From positions 1-64,000 of the forward strand of contig JANOBM010000096.1 in the NCBI GenBank assembly GCA_031411655.1: a stretch of 64,000 nt of DNA, read 5' to 3'. The stretch comes from UBA6163 sp031411655. GTDB taxonomy: Bacteria; Planctomycetota; Planctomycetia; Pirellulales; Pirellulaceae. Position numbers and translations under genes: made by a program. The notes under the pieces are model-generated. The model was not told the origin of the DNA and ran no database searches. It worked only from the letters and a program-made list of their open reading frames with translations. This document shows, piece by piece, positions 54,202 to 62,969 of the stretch (position 1 is its first letter; each line of letters starts with the position of its first letter).

Positions 54202-55143
54202 ATGATTCACAGGGGTGCTGTTGTCATTTACCGTTGCAAAGTCTCAGTTTGGCTGCTCGCATTTGCGACCAATGGCGTGCTGGTAGCCAGTTTCGTCAAC
54301 CAACCGATTGTGGCAGAGGATTATTCAGATGCTGCGACAGTCGGCCATCGCGCCAGCGATGAGGCAATTTTGGCGGCTTTCGATAGGATCTCGAAGGGAA
54401 ATAGCGTTGATGAGATTGTCATCAACGATCAATTGAGGACTGAATGGTTCCAATCATTGGATTCGCATTGGCAAGAGCGTGATCGAGAGTGGCAGACCGC
54501 CTCATTGTTGCGACTGGTTTCACTTCGTAAGGCCGGCAAGCTTGCGGCCCAAACCACGGCGAAGGGCAGGCCGATTGATCAAGCGGTGCTTGCCATCGCC
54601 GAAATCGCCTCACGGTCCGTTGTTGATCGGTTCCGCTGTAGCACTGACGAATTACTTTGTGACTCACACTTACGCGACGAACTGCAGCGCGAGGCAAGTG
54701 GCATCTCACCTACGGTTGATCCTTATGACGTTCGAAAGGCTGTCCTACGTCTGCGGAAGACTCGTCGGCTTCAACCCGAACTCGTCCTTCGAGTTGCCGA
54801 ATGGGATCGCACCATCGAAGTGATGTCGCTTGAGGAACTTGACGATGCTTTAAAGGTTCCAGGTAAAATCAGTAGCGAGGCTGGCGTTTACCTTTTCCGT
54901 GACGCTTCGGGTTACCTCTATATTGGGGAAGCAATCGACCTGCAGGCTCGCTTGAAACAGCATCTGCATGAAAGCGATCGATTGTCACTCCGCAAACATC
55001 TGCAGTCGGTAGCCCAAGGTTCGGTATCGATTGAACTACACAGTTTCGGAAAAAAATCCCCTGCAAACCAATTGTCCGTTCGCCGGGCTTACGAAAGCGA
55101 ATTGATTCGTACGCGTGAACCTCGAATGAACGTTCGCCCTTAA
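54202..55143 (+). CDS. GIY-YIG domain protein with signal peptide
   Basis: The 313-residue protein starts with a hydrophobic leader (VSVWLLAFATNGVLVASFV) that looks like a signal peptide. A helical middle (about 45-200) has no recognised domain. The C-terminal ~85 residues form a GIY-YIG nuclease: GVYLFRDASGYLYIGEA holds the two Tyr-rich motifs, Arg is in LQARLKQHL, Glu in YESELIRTREPRMN, with final Asn. The normal GIY-YIG families are cytoplasmic, so an exported one is unusual. It may cut external DNA, or the leader may be a membrane anchor. It is followed at 34 bp by a Nudix hydrolase on the same strand. Confidence 0.78.
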   Translation: MIHRGAVVIYRCKVSVWLLAFATNGVLVASFVNQPIVAEDYSDAATVGHRASDEAILAAFDRISKGNSVDEIVINDQLRTEWFQSLDSHWQERDREWQTASLLRLVSLRKAGKLAAQTTAKGRPIDQAVLAIAEIASRSVVDRFRCSTDELLCDSHLRDELQREASGISPTVDPYDVRKAVLRLRKTRRLQPELVLRVAEWDRTIEVMSLEELDDALKVPGKISSEAGVYLFRDASGYLYIGEAIDLQARLKQHLHESDRLSLRKHLQSVAQGSVSIELHSFGKKSPANQLSVRRAYESELIRTREPRMNVRP

Positions 55144-55177
55144 AACAACCATGACTCCAACCAAGTGATTTTCAAGC

Positions 55178-55714
55178 ATGACCACTGAGGCTGTTTTACT
55201 TCGTGCGGCACGATTTACGGTGAACGCCATGACGATGACCGACAAGCATGGCAACAAGATCATGCGCGAGGTCGTGCGGCATCCTGGGGCTGTCGTCTTG
55301 TTGCCTATTTTAGCTGACGGTCGTGTCGTGATGATTGAGAATTATCGCCGTAGCGTCGACCAAGTACTGTTAGAGCTTCCCGCAGGAACGATTGAGCTAA
55401 ACGAACCTCCTGAGCTTACGGCACCGCGTGAACTCATGGAAGAAACAGGCTATCGGGCCGGTCGGATCGAAAAGGTCCATGAGTTTTATTCATGTCCCGG
55501 AATCTGCGATGAACTGATGCATCTCTTCGCGGCAACCGACCTAGTTGCTGGCGATCCCGAACGCGAAGCAACCGAACAAATCGAGAATCGGATCGTCTCG
55601 AAGGATGAGATCACGCAATTGATTCAGCGAGGGGAGATTCGCGACGCCAAAACGCTCGTGGGTCTTTATTGGTTTTTGCTTCGTGAAAATGGAGGCACCT
55701 ACGCTTGTGATTAG
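55178..55714 (+). CDS. Nudix hydrolase, ADP-ribose pyrophosphatase-like
   Basis: The 178-residue protein has a perfect Nudix box at about residues 71-93: AGTIELNEPPELTAPRELM then EETGY, which fits GX5EX7REUXEEXGU. VVMIENYRRSVDQVLLELPAG before it is typical of ADP-ribose and related nucleoside-diphosphate-sugar hydrolases. It should hydrolyse ADP-ribose or similar compounds with magnesium. It lies 34 bp after the GIY-YIG gene and may be in one operon with it. Confidence 0.88.
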   Translation: MTTEAVLLRAARFTVNAMTMTDKHGNKIMREVVRHPGAVVLLPILADGRVVMIENYRRSVDQVLLELPAGTIELNEPPELTAPRELMEETGYRAGRIEKVHEFYSCPGICDELMHLFAATDLVAGDPEREATEQIENRIVSKDEITQLIQRGEIRDAKTLVGLYWFLLRENGGTYACD

Positions 55715-55874
55715 GCGCAATTCCAAATGGGCGAAATTGCAAATGTACCCGGCGCGGTTGGTTGAGAAGCATTGCAGTCTCAACAGATCAATCCGCCCGC
55801 GCAACTGCAGCTGAATCAAAAACTAAAAAGCCCAATCGGTCGCATAATTATCGCCCACGATCGGGGCAAAATTA

Positions 55875-55907
55875 ATAGTTGTGGATCGCGGAGCGATCCA
55901 CGACTAT
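55875..55907. repeat. 15-bp near-perfect hairpin, GATCGCGGAGCGATC-type palindrome
   Basis: ATAGTTGTGGATCGC at 55875-55889 pairs with GCGATCCACGACTAT at 55893-55907 around a 3-nt loop (GGA), with one G-T wobble. It lies between the Nudix gene and the convergent nusB. The core GATCGCGGAGCGAT recurs at 56427 and 56452, so this is a member of a small repeated family. It could be an extragenic palindrome and/or a bidirectional terminator. Confidence 0.8.
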
Positions 55908-55961
55908 CGCGACAATGATCGTTGTGCCGGTCCTTAAGAACGCTTTGCAGATCGCAAGCAG

Positions 55962-56369
55962 TCACCCAGACTTCGTGTTCATCAGACGATCCAACACACC
56001 ATTGACGAACCGAGGACTGTTTTTGTCACCGTATCGTTTGGCAAGGACAACCGATTCGTTAACCGCCACTCGACCTGGCGTATCGCCAAATAAAATCTCG
56101 TAGCCGCCTAACCTCAGAACATTGCGATCGGTGACCGCCATTCGCGAAAGCGTCCAATTGGCGGCGAGCCGAGACAGGTGCTTGTCGATCTCGCTGCGGT
56201 GTTGCAGTGTTCCGCGGAGCAAGGCCTCGGCAAATTCGGTCAATCCCTTGCGGCCCTGCATTCGAGACCGAATGAAAGCGCGCGACGACTCCTCCGAACG
56301 ACCAGGATTGATGTCCGCTTCATAAAGGAGTTGCAGAACGATTTCGCGAGCTCGGCGACGGGTTGCCAT
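55962..56369 (-). CDS. nusB: Transcription antitermination factor NusB
   Basis: From ATG 56369 the protein is 135 residues: MATRRRAREIVLQLLYEADIN at the start, a middle LLRGTLQHRSEIDKHLSRLAANWTLSRMAVTDRNVLRLGGYEILF and a late AVNESVVLAKRYGDKNSPRFVNGVLDRL. All are NusB signatures. The frame upstream to 56450 lacks similarity and crosses a tandem repeat, so I exclude it. NusB binds boxA RNA with S10 (NusE) to assist rRNA antitermination in the cytoplasm. It lies downstream of rpsA on the same strand but is separated from it by a strong terminator. Confidence 0.93.
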   Translation of the reverse strand: MATRRRAREIVLQLLYEADINPGRSEESSRAFIRSRMQGRKGLTEFAEALLRGTLQHRSEIDKHLSRLAANWTLSRMAVTDRNVLRLGGYEILFGDTPGRVAVNESVVLAKRYGDKNSPRFVNGVLDRLMNTKSG

Positions 56370-56426
56370 GAAGACCAATAAAAAAATCGAACGAATGAAA
56401 GTGTCACCGTTGAACTTTGGATCAAC

Positions 56427-56522
56427 GATCGCGGAGCGATGAAGGATCACCGATCGCGGAGCGACGAAGCATCACCGACTCCGGAGCGATTAACGCCGAT
56501 CGTCACCCGGTTTGCAACCGGG
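56427..56522. repeat. 25-bp tandem repeat (2.6 copies) and hairpin upstream of nusB
   Basis: Units at 56427-56451 and 56452-56476 differ at only two of 25 positions (GATCGCGGAGCGAT/C...); a third partial unit runs to 56491. The core GATCGCGGAGCGATC is the palindrome seen at 55875-55907. A separate 7-bp hairpin (CCCGGTT TGC AACCGGG) sits at 56506-56522. The cluster lies 58 bp before the nusB ATG and could affect its transcript leader. Confidence 0.75.
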
Positions 56523-56604
56523 GGCACGATTTCTGATGTCTATTTTGGAGGCGAAGTTCGACAGCGAGCGATGGCTAAGCATCGTTCGGCTTCAATCGAT
56601 GCCA

Positions 56605-56646
56605 TAAAAAAACGCGGAGTTCGCCGGGGCGAAATCTCCGCGTTTG
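56605..56646 (-). terminator. Strong rho-independent terminator after rpsA
   Basis: On the minus strand AAACGCGGAG pairs with CTCCGCGTTT (10 bp), and an inner TTCGCC/GGCGAA stem lies within it, followed by a seven-T run. It lies 25 bp after the rpsA stop at 56671 and separates rpsA from nusB. Confidence 0.92.
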
Positions 56647-56670
56647 ATTTGGTTCACCTTGGAAGGCGAG

Positions 56671-58467
56671 CTAGTTGCCCGTTGGGATCAGCGGCCCATC
56701 GCCACCGCCAAGACCACCCTTGAGGTCAGAGTCGGCCACTTGACCCGCAGGGGCCGCGTTGGCCGCTGCTTCTTCAGCCGCTGCGGCGCGTTCCTGTTCT
56801 TCACCCCATTCGACGCGCTTACGCGACAGGCCAATCTTCCGCTCGTCGGTATCGACTCGCAATACCTTTACCTCGATTTCGTCTCCGACCTTCACCAACT
56901 CTTCAGGGTCATCGACCTTGTGGTCAGCAAGTTCCGAGATGTGGAGTAGGCCTTCGAGGCCGTCTTCCAACCCGATAAAGACTCCGAAGTTAGTGATCTT
57001 CGTGACTTTACCTTTGACGAGCTGGCCGGGTTGGTACTTATCGGGGATGTCGTTGTCCCATGGGTCGCTGTCCAGTTGCTTGAGTCCCAATGCGATCCGG
57101 CGACGGCTTTCGTCCACGCTTAGTACGCGGCACTTTACTTCCTGGCCTTTTTCAAGTCGTTCGCTCGGATGGCTGATCTTGCGGGTCCACGACATATCGC
57201 TGACGTGAAGCAATCCATCGATGCCTTCTTCAAGCTCAACGAACGCACCATAATTGGTAAGGTTTCGAACCTTACCGACGACATCGCTACCTTCGGGATA
57301 ACGCTGAATGACTTCGTCCCAAGGGTTCTTCTGCGTCTGCTTCATACCGAGTGAAAGCTGCTGGCCTTCGCTATCGACATTGAGAATTTTAACCTCAATC
57401 TTATCACCGATATTTACCAACTCGCTTGGATGATTGACCCGCTTGGTCCAGCTCATTTCGCTGATGTGAACCAGGCCTTCGATGCCTGGTTCCAGCTTAA
57501 CAAACGCGCCGTAACTCATCACGTTGACAACTTCGCCTGGATGAACCGACTCGACAGGGTACTTTTCGGCGATGTTTTCCCACGGGTTGCGATCTTTTTG
57601 CTTCAAACCGAGAGCGATCTTCTGCTTTTCGCGATCGATATGAAGGACCTTGACTTCGATTTCTTGGTCGATTGAAACCATTTCAGTGGGATGGCCGATA
57701 CGTTCCCAGGCCATATCAGTGATGTGTAACAGACCATCAATTCCGCCGAGATCGACGAACGCGCCGAAGTCAGCGATGTTCTTGACGATACCTTTGCGAA
57801 CTTGGCCAACTTCCAATTCCTGCATCAGGTACGCGCGATCTTCTTCTCGCTGACGCTCGATCAGTGAACGCCGACTGATCACAATATTACGACGCGTGTC
57901 GTCAATCTTGAGCACTTCGGCCTGCACGACACGACCGATGAAGTCACCGATGTCGCCTGGCCGACGGATATCCACTTGGCTACCAGGCAAAAAGACATTT
58001 ACGCCGATATCGCAAAGCAGACCGCCCTTGATCTTTCGGATGACGACGCCCGTGACCACTTGGCCTTCGGCGACCGATTCCATCATCGCTTCCCACTGAA
58101 TGATCTTTTCAGCTTTTCGTTTGCTGAGGGAGATCATCCCATACGGATCATCGGCAGCGCCAAGCTCATCCTCCATCTCTTCGATGAGCACCTTGACGAT
58201 ATCGCCAAGCTTGGGTGGTTCTTCGTCAGGCCCCCATTCGTCCAGTGCGACAGTGCCTTCGCTCTTAAAACCAACGTCCATCAACGCCCATTCGTCATTG
58301 ATTTCAACGATTCGGCCATCGACGATACGACCTTGAATGTAATCCTGCTGTTCGAGTTCGAGGGCCTCAAGTAGGAGCTCTTCTCCTTGATCGTCGGGAA
58401 CCAACAAGGCAAGTTCGTTTGCTAGATCGTCGTCTTCAAGATGGCGGATAAGGTTGCGATTGACCAT
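56671..58467 (-). CDS. rpsA: 30S ribosomal protein S1
   Basis: From ATG 58467 the protein is 598 residues; an in-frame ATG at 58494 or an upstream start at 58620 is possible but unsupported. There are six S1 domains, each of the type GQVRKGIVKNIADFGAFVDL followed by GLLHITDMAW, with KNPWDEV linkers. The first two are the divergent ribosome-binding ones. The C-terminal tail is Ala/Glu/Gly-rich. The protein binds mRNA at the small subunit and is required for translation initiation of many transcripts. It is expressed from a promoter in the divergent interval shared with the sensor kinase at 58832 and ends in a strong terminator. Confidence 0.94.
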   Translation of the reverse strand: MVNRNLIRHLEDDDLANELALLVPDDQGEELLLEALELEQQDYIQGRIVDGRIVEINDEWALMDVGFKSEGTVALDEWGPDEEPPKLGDIVKVLIEEMEDELGAADDPYGMISLSKRKAEKIIQWEAMMESVAEGQVVTGVVIRKIKGGLLCDIGVNVFLPGSQVDIRRPGDIGDFIGRVVQAEVLKIDDTRRNIVISRRSLIERQREEDRAYLMQELEVGQVRKGIVKNIADFGAFVDLGGIDGLLHITDMAWERIGHPTEMVSIDQEIEVKVLHIDREKQKIALGLKQKDRNPWENIAEKYPVESVHPGEVVNVMSYGAFVKLEPGIEGLVHISEMSWTKRVNHPSELVNIGDKIEVKILNVDSEGQQLSLGMKQTQKNPWDEVIQRYPEGSDVVGKVRNLTNYGAFVELEEGIDGLLHVSDMSWTRKISHPSERLEKGQEVKCRVLSVDESRRRIALGLKQLDSDPWDNDIPDKYQPGQLVKGKVTKITNFGVFIGLEDGLEGLLHISELADHKVDDPEELVKVGDEIEVKVLRVDTDERKIGLSRKRVEWGEEQERAAAAEEAAANAAPAGQVADSDLKGGLGGGDGPLIPTGN

Positions 58468-58831
58468 TGGCGAGAGAATCTCATGCGGACACATCTTGCT
58501 CAAACCGGCGCGGGGGCCAGGAGCATTTGACGTGTCGGGGTTGGAGGAACGGGACACCCCCGATGATACGGCACCATCGGACGGACCTAAGACGGTAGCA
58601 AACCAAGCAAAAACCCACAACGTCCATTCAACTCCCTGGAACCCGTGAATTCTTGCTTTTTTCCCGTTTTAGACCGCGAAGTCCCGATTTCTTCGTCTTG
58701 CTTCGCCCGAGCAAGGACTCTATTTTTGATCCAGCGGCTCGCGTGCGACGGGGTTGGCCATTCGCGGCGAGTGGCCCGACAAGCGTTCAAATGAGATTGG
58801 GCACGTTTTTTTGGCACCGAAAGGATTCGAT

Positions 58832-60514
58832 GTGCTTTCGCGAAGATCGATTCATACGAAGTTGACGATCGTTTTGGGGCTGATGGTTGCCGTGGTCGTC
58901 ATCTTGGCGAGCAGTGCGTTTTGGGGCCTCTACAGCTACCGCTGGCTCGCCATCGGCATCAGCGCTCGCGCCGCGGAAATCCCTTACGCCAACAAATTAA
59001 GCCAGGCGGCCGAGGCCATCCGAGATGCAGGTCATCGGCTCGCACGCCTTCGCGATGAGAACGGTTTACTTGAGCCTCTCACACTTTTTGGCGCCTCACG
59101 AATCGATTTCGAAACCCAGGGCTTTGAGAGCTCCCTCAGTGAGTTCGAACGAGCGCTAGAAAGTTACGTTCAACTGGTAAGCGAAGGCGGCGTGGATCAA
59201 TCGCTCTTCGTCAATCCTCAACAGCGAAAACAAGTATTGATCGCTATTTCCACTCAGCTGGAACGCGTGAAACAATTGCACATCTGTCCGGTAATCGATC
59301 AAGATAAGGCCTCCTTCGCAACGTTACAGAAAGAATTGGACTTGCTTGCCAATCAGTCCAGCGAATTGACCGGTCTGATGCACCAAGGAATGGCAGCCTA
59401 TTCAACCGACGTGCGAAACGAATATCGAACGGGGATAGCGGTGGCGTGGTCATGCCTGTTCGCTGCATTCTCGGTAGTCTGCGTATTGCTCCTTCTCCTG
59501 CGGTCGCTCGTCATCAAACCATTTCGTACGCTTTTGGACGGCTCCCGCCTCGTTGCTGCTGGACAATTCGATCACCGAATTGACCTTGGAACCGGAGATG
59601 AATTGAGTGAGCTGGCGGAGGTCGTGAATCAAATGACAACCCGCTTCCAAGAGACGTGTTCTGTTCTGGAACGTGAACGAGAAGATCTTGATCGCCAAGT
59701 TCGGGATCGCAGTCGCGAAGTCATTCAACGAGAGCAACTTGCCAGCGTTGGCTTCCTCGCCGCCGGCGTCGCTCACGAAATCAATAACCCACTTGCATCC
59801 ATCGCATGGAGTGCCGAGGCCCTTGAATCTCGAATGCACGATGTGATTCATGGAGAAGGGCCAACCAGGATCATTCTCGCCGAGCAAGCAAAGGTTCTCG
59901 GTGAAAATCTTCGGCGTGTACAAGACGAAGCTTATCGATGCAAAGGCATCACTCAGCGCCTGCTAGATTTCAGCCGTCTTGGTGATGTGGAGCGGACTCA
60001 AGTCGACATCGGCGAGTTGATCCGTGACGTGGTCGCGATGGTGGGAACACTAGGAAAGTATCGTTGCAAAACGCTACGTACCCACTGCGACGGTACCATC
60101 ATGGCGTTCGTCAACGGTCAACAGATTCGGCAAGTAGCACTTAATCTCATTACCAATGCTCTCGAAAGTGTCGACACCGATGGTGCAGTGGATGTGACGG
60201 TCGGGCGCGTCGGTGACAGCGTTCAGGTCACCGTCGAAGACGATGGGTGTGGCATGACTGACGAGGTACTCGAGCATCTGTTCGAGCCATTCTTCACCCG
60301 CCGACGAGACGGCTCGGGGACGGGGCTTGGGCTCAGTATCACCCACCGCATCGTGACACAGCATGGTGGTCATTTAACGGCTTCCAGCAGAGGTCCAGGC
60401 CAAGGATCGAAATTGCAGTTTGATGTACCCGCCGAAGAAGCCGACCCAAGCGTCTTGTTGTCCTCCTCCAAAACCACCAAAACAGGCTTGTATCAGCCCC
60501 TTCAGGTAGCTTGA
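58832..60514 (+). CDS. Sensor histidine kinase with HAMP domain
   Basis: GTG 58832 is chosen because AAGGA lies six bases upstream; a TTG at 58754 gives an unlikely longer N-terminus. About 560 residues. A membrane helix at about 10-33 (LTIVLGLMVAVVVILASSAF) and a second near 215-240 flank a helical external sensor (about 40-210). A HAMP domain (about 240-290) and coiled linker lead to the kinase: His315 in GVAHEINNPLASIAW, NLITNALESV, DDGCGMTD, FEPFFTRR and GTGLGLSITHRIV. It phosphorylates the sigma-54 activator that begins 11 bp downstream. The signal is unknown. Confidence 0.9.
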   Translation: MLSRRSIHTKLTIVLGLMVAVVVILASSAFWGLYSYRWLAIGISARAAEIPYANKLSQAAEAIRDAGHRLARLRDENGLLEPLTLFGASRIDFETQGFESSLSEFERALESYVQLVSEGGVDQSLFVNPQQRKQVLIAISTQLERVKQLHICPVIDQDKASFATLQKELDLLANQSSELTGLMHQGMAAYSTDVRNEYRTGIAVAWSCLFAAFSVVCVLLLLLRSLVIKPFRTLLDGSRLVAAGQFDHRIDLGTGDELSELAEVVNQMTTRFQETCSVLEREREDLDRQVRDRSREVIQREQLASVGFLAAGVAHEINNPLASIAWSAEALESRMHDVIHGEGPTRIILAEQAKVLGENLRRVQDEAYRCKGITQRLLDFSRLGDVERTQVDIGELIRDVVAMVGTLGKYRCKTLRTHCDGTIMAFVNGQQIRQVALNLITNALESVDTDGAVDVTVGRVGDSVQVTVEDDGCGMTDEVLEHLFEPFFTRRRDGSGTGLGLSITHRIVTQHGGHLTASSRGPGQGSKLQFDVPAEEADPSVLLSSSKTTKTGLYQPLQVA

Positions 60515-60525
60515 AAGAAACAAAA

Positions 60526-61914
60526 ATGGCTGAAAAAACGATCCCTTCCGACGCAACAAAAATGCATATCCTGTTTGCCGACGATGAACCCAACCTACAG
60601 GAATTGATGCGCAGCGAACTGCCACGTTTGGGATATTCTGTAACCGTCTGTCCCGATGGCTTAACCGCTGTCGCCGCACTGCAGAAAGAATCGTTCGACT
60701 GCTTGATCGTCGACCTTCAAATGCCCGGAATGACAGGTATCGAAGTCATTGAACGAGCGAAGGCGATGTATCCCGATATCGAAGCGATCATCATGACTGG
60801 CAATCCCAGTAAGGAAACCGCGATCGCGGCAATCAAAAACGAAGTCTTTGACTATTTGACTAAGCCGAGTCGTCTTGCCGATATCGCCGTTCTGCTTGGA
60901 CGAGTTGCCGAACGCCGTCATACGAAGAAACGGATGACGGCACTACAGCTACGTGTCCGTCGTGCGGAAGGTGACAACCAATTGATTGGTGATCATCCTT
61001 CGATGCAAAACGTCAAACGATTGGTTGAAAGAGTCGCGCCGACTGACAGCTCAGTTCTCATCCGTGGCGAAACCGGGTGCGGCAAGGAATTGGTTGCCAA
61101 GGCTGTTCACACGCACAGCCGCCGCGCGGACCAACCTTACGTCGCGATCAATTGCGGTGCCCTACCCGAACAATTGATCGAAAGCGAACTGTTTGGCCAT
61201 TGCCGTGGCGCGTTCACCGGCGCTGATGCAGCGCGGATCGGACTTTTTGAAGTCGCCGATGGTGGCACTGTATTCCTCGATGAAATCGGTGAGTTACCAA
61301 TGTCAATGCAGGCAAAACTGCTACGCGTCCTGGAAACCGGCGATATCCGGCGGGTTGGCGACAATCAAACGGTCCATGTCAATGTTCGAATCGTTTGCGC
61401 CACGCACCGGGACTTAGAACAAATGGTCGAGAGCGGTGCTTTCCGTGAAGACTTGATGTTCCGCATCAACACCTTCGAAATCCGAATCCCTCCTCTTCGA
61501 GAACGGGTTTCGGACATCGATGCGCTTGCCGATCACTTGCTGCGCCGCCATCGCGCCGACGCCAAGGAAGGTGACATTATCATCGACTCTCAAACTCGCG
61601 CGTTACTTCATGCCCATGTCTGGCCAGGCAACGTTCGCGAACTTGCCAATGTTCTCGAATACGCCGCGATCGTTTGCGACCGATTGCCAATCCGTCCCGA
61701 ACACCTTCCCCGGCAATTCGGTCAACGACAACTGCGAAAAGAGCTTCGCGACTCAGGCCCCCTCAGCATGCGAGAGTGGGAAATGATGGCGATCGAACAG
61801 GCGATCAAGCGACACGACGGCAACAAAGCTGCCGCCGCAGAAGAGCTCGGAGTGAGCCTTAAAACCCTTTACAACCGTCTCAATTCGGTCGAGGAACGAA
61901 AAGCCGCTGCGTAA
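60526..61914 (+). CDS. Sigma-54-dependent response regulator (NtrC family)
   Basis: From ATG 60526 the protein is 462 residues; the frame extends to a TTG at 60511. It has a receiver domain with Asp63 in LIVDLQMPG and KPS lysine, an AAA+ domain with Walker A GETGCGKE, the sigma-54 contact GAFTGA, Walker B TVFLDEIGE, and a Fis-type HTH (NKAAAAEELGVSLKTLYNRL). It is the partner of the kinase just before it. Its targets are unknown. The pair is separate from the similar pair at 24278-27135, so the genome uses at least two such systems here. Confidence 0.93.
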   Translation: MAEKTIPSDATKMHILFADDEPNLQELMRSELPRLGYSVTVCPDGLTAVAALQKESFDCLIVDLQMPGMTGIEVIERAKAMYPDIEAIIMTGNPSKETAIAAIKNEVFDYLTKPSRLADIAVLLGRVAERRHTKKRMTALQLRVRRAEGDNQLIGDHPSMQNVKRLVERVAPTDSSVLIRGETGCGKELVAKAVHTHSRRADQPYVAINCGALPEQLIESELFGHCRGAFTGADAARIGLFEVADGGTVFLDEIGELPMSMQAKLLRVLETGDIRRVGDNQTVHVNVRIVCATHRDLEQMVESGAFREDLMFRINTFEIRIPPLRERVSDIDALADHLLRRHRADAKEGDIIIDSQTRALLHAHVWPGNVRELANVLEYAAIVCDRLPIRPEHLPRQFGQRQLRKELRDSGPLSMREWEMMAIEQAIKRHDGNKAAAAEELGVSLKTLYNRLNSVEERKAAA

Positions 61915-62091
61915 GCATGTGCAAGCTGTTCCGATTGAAAACGAGGGTAGCGAAGCTCGCCAAATCTTGATGAGATGCCTGGCAAAAGAAGCATGTCCCG
62001 GCTAGCATCGCTGTGCCACGAGCCCAAAATACGAAGTGGAGCAAATCGCTCGCAGCCCTCGGTGAACATCGCAGATTGGAATCGCCTACCC

Positions 62092-62117
62092 GCTAATGGT
62101 GCCTGCTAATGGTGCCT
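62092..62117. repeat. 13-bp tandem duplication
   Basis: GCTAATGGTGCCT occurs twice without a gap in the interval between the response regulator and lexA. Both neighbouring genes end in this 253-bp interval (convergent), which holds no other feature. Confidence 0.85.
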
Positions 62118-62167
62118 GCGTGAAAGTGGTCCTTAGGAAATCGATTGCATGTCCTGAATCGATCAAC

Positions 62168-62773
62168 TCAGATCCCTGCGCGGACAACACCCACAGCCAC
62201 TCCGATCACTTTCGCGCTTTTAACATAAATGGGTCCCATCTCGTCGTTGGCGGGTTGAAGGCGAATTCGGTTTTTCTCGGGGTACCAATACTTCAGCGTT
62301 GCTTCGCCATCCGGAGTCAGTGCAACGACTAACGCTCCGGTTGTTGCGGTATTCCGCTTTTGAATGACTACGTAGTCGCCGTCCGCGATATGCGCGTTGA
62401 TCATCGAGTCTCCGGAGACCCGTAGAATGAATCGATCGTCTCGAAACAACAATTCACTAAAGTCAACTCGATCCATCTGTTCGAATGCGATGCGAGTAGG
62501 TCCAGCCGCAACGACACCTGCCATCGGCATCGAATGCGGCCGACGGTCCGCTGAATCGGTTAATTGAATCGCACGGCTCTTGTTCGCGCCGCGAGTGATC
62601 AACCCCTTCCGCTCCAATGCCTTAAGGTGGCAGACTACCCCATTAGGACTCTTGATTTGAAAGTGATCGCCAATCTCCCGGACAGTCGGTCCATAGCCGC
62701 GATCAATCATCAACTGGCGTATCAATTCATAAACTGCAAGTTGTCGGTCGGTCAGTGTTGGTGTGGCATTCAT
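62168..62773 (-). CDS. lexA: SOS repressor LexA
   Basis: From ATG 62773 the protein is 201 residues. The N-terminal winged-HTH reads LTDRQLAVYELIRQLMIDRGYGPTVREIGDHFQIKSPNGVVCHLKALERKGLI. The autocleavage site is Ala90-Gly91 in VVAAGPT. The catalytic serine is Ser123 in SGDSM and the general-base lysine is Lys161 in ATLKYW. It should repress SOS genes and cleave itself when stimulated by RecA filaments. Upstream is a promoter with embedded palindromes. An in-frame extension to 63010 overlaps the divergent gene and lacks similarity. Confidence 0.95.
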   Translation of the reverse strand: MNATPTLTDRQLAVYELIRQLMIDRGYGPTVREIGDHFQIKSPNGVVCHLKALERKGLITRGANKSRAIQLTDSADRRPHSMPMAGVVAAGPTRIAFEQMDRVDFSELLFRDDRFILRVSGDSMINAHIADGDYVVIQKRNTATTGALVVALTPDGEATLKYWYPEKNRIRLQPANDEMGPIYVKSAKVIGVAVGVVRAGI

Positions 62774-62848
62774 AGGGAGTCCAACCGGTGGAAAACAGGA
62801 AAATTCTGACTGCCACTCGAAGCAGTCCAGCGAGACAGGAGACCAGAA

Positions 62849-62881
62849 TAGTATACTAACGAACCAATAGACACTTGTCCA
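62849..62881 (-). promoter_or_regulatory. lexA promoter with palindromic operator candidates
   Basis: On the minus strand TGGACA (62876-62881) and TAGTAT (62853-62858) are spaced by 17 bp, matching sigma-70 -35/-10 elements. The -10 is part of the perfect palindrome TAGTATACTA (62849-62858). The -35 overlaps a second inverted repeat, GACA-AG-TGTC (62870-62879). Either could be an autorepression operator. Which one LexA uses in this phylum is not known to me. Confidence 0.55.
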
Positions 62882-62969
62882 CTTCGCATCTTTGGATCGC
62901 AGGCTCCCATTTTTCTGGATTGCAAATTGGATAACTCGACACCTCTGCGATCGCCCCCGAAAAACTTCG

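Noticed and set aside
56370..56450. 27-residue N-terminal extension of NusB
   Set aside because: NusB starts at MATRRRAR; the extension comes partly from the 25-bp tandem repeat.
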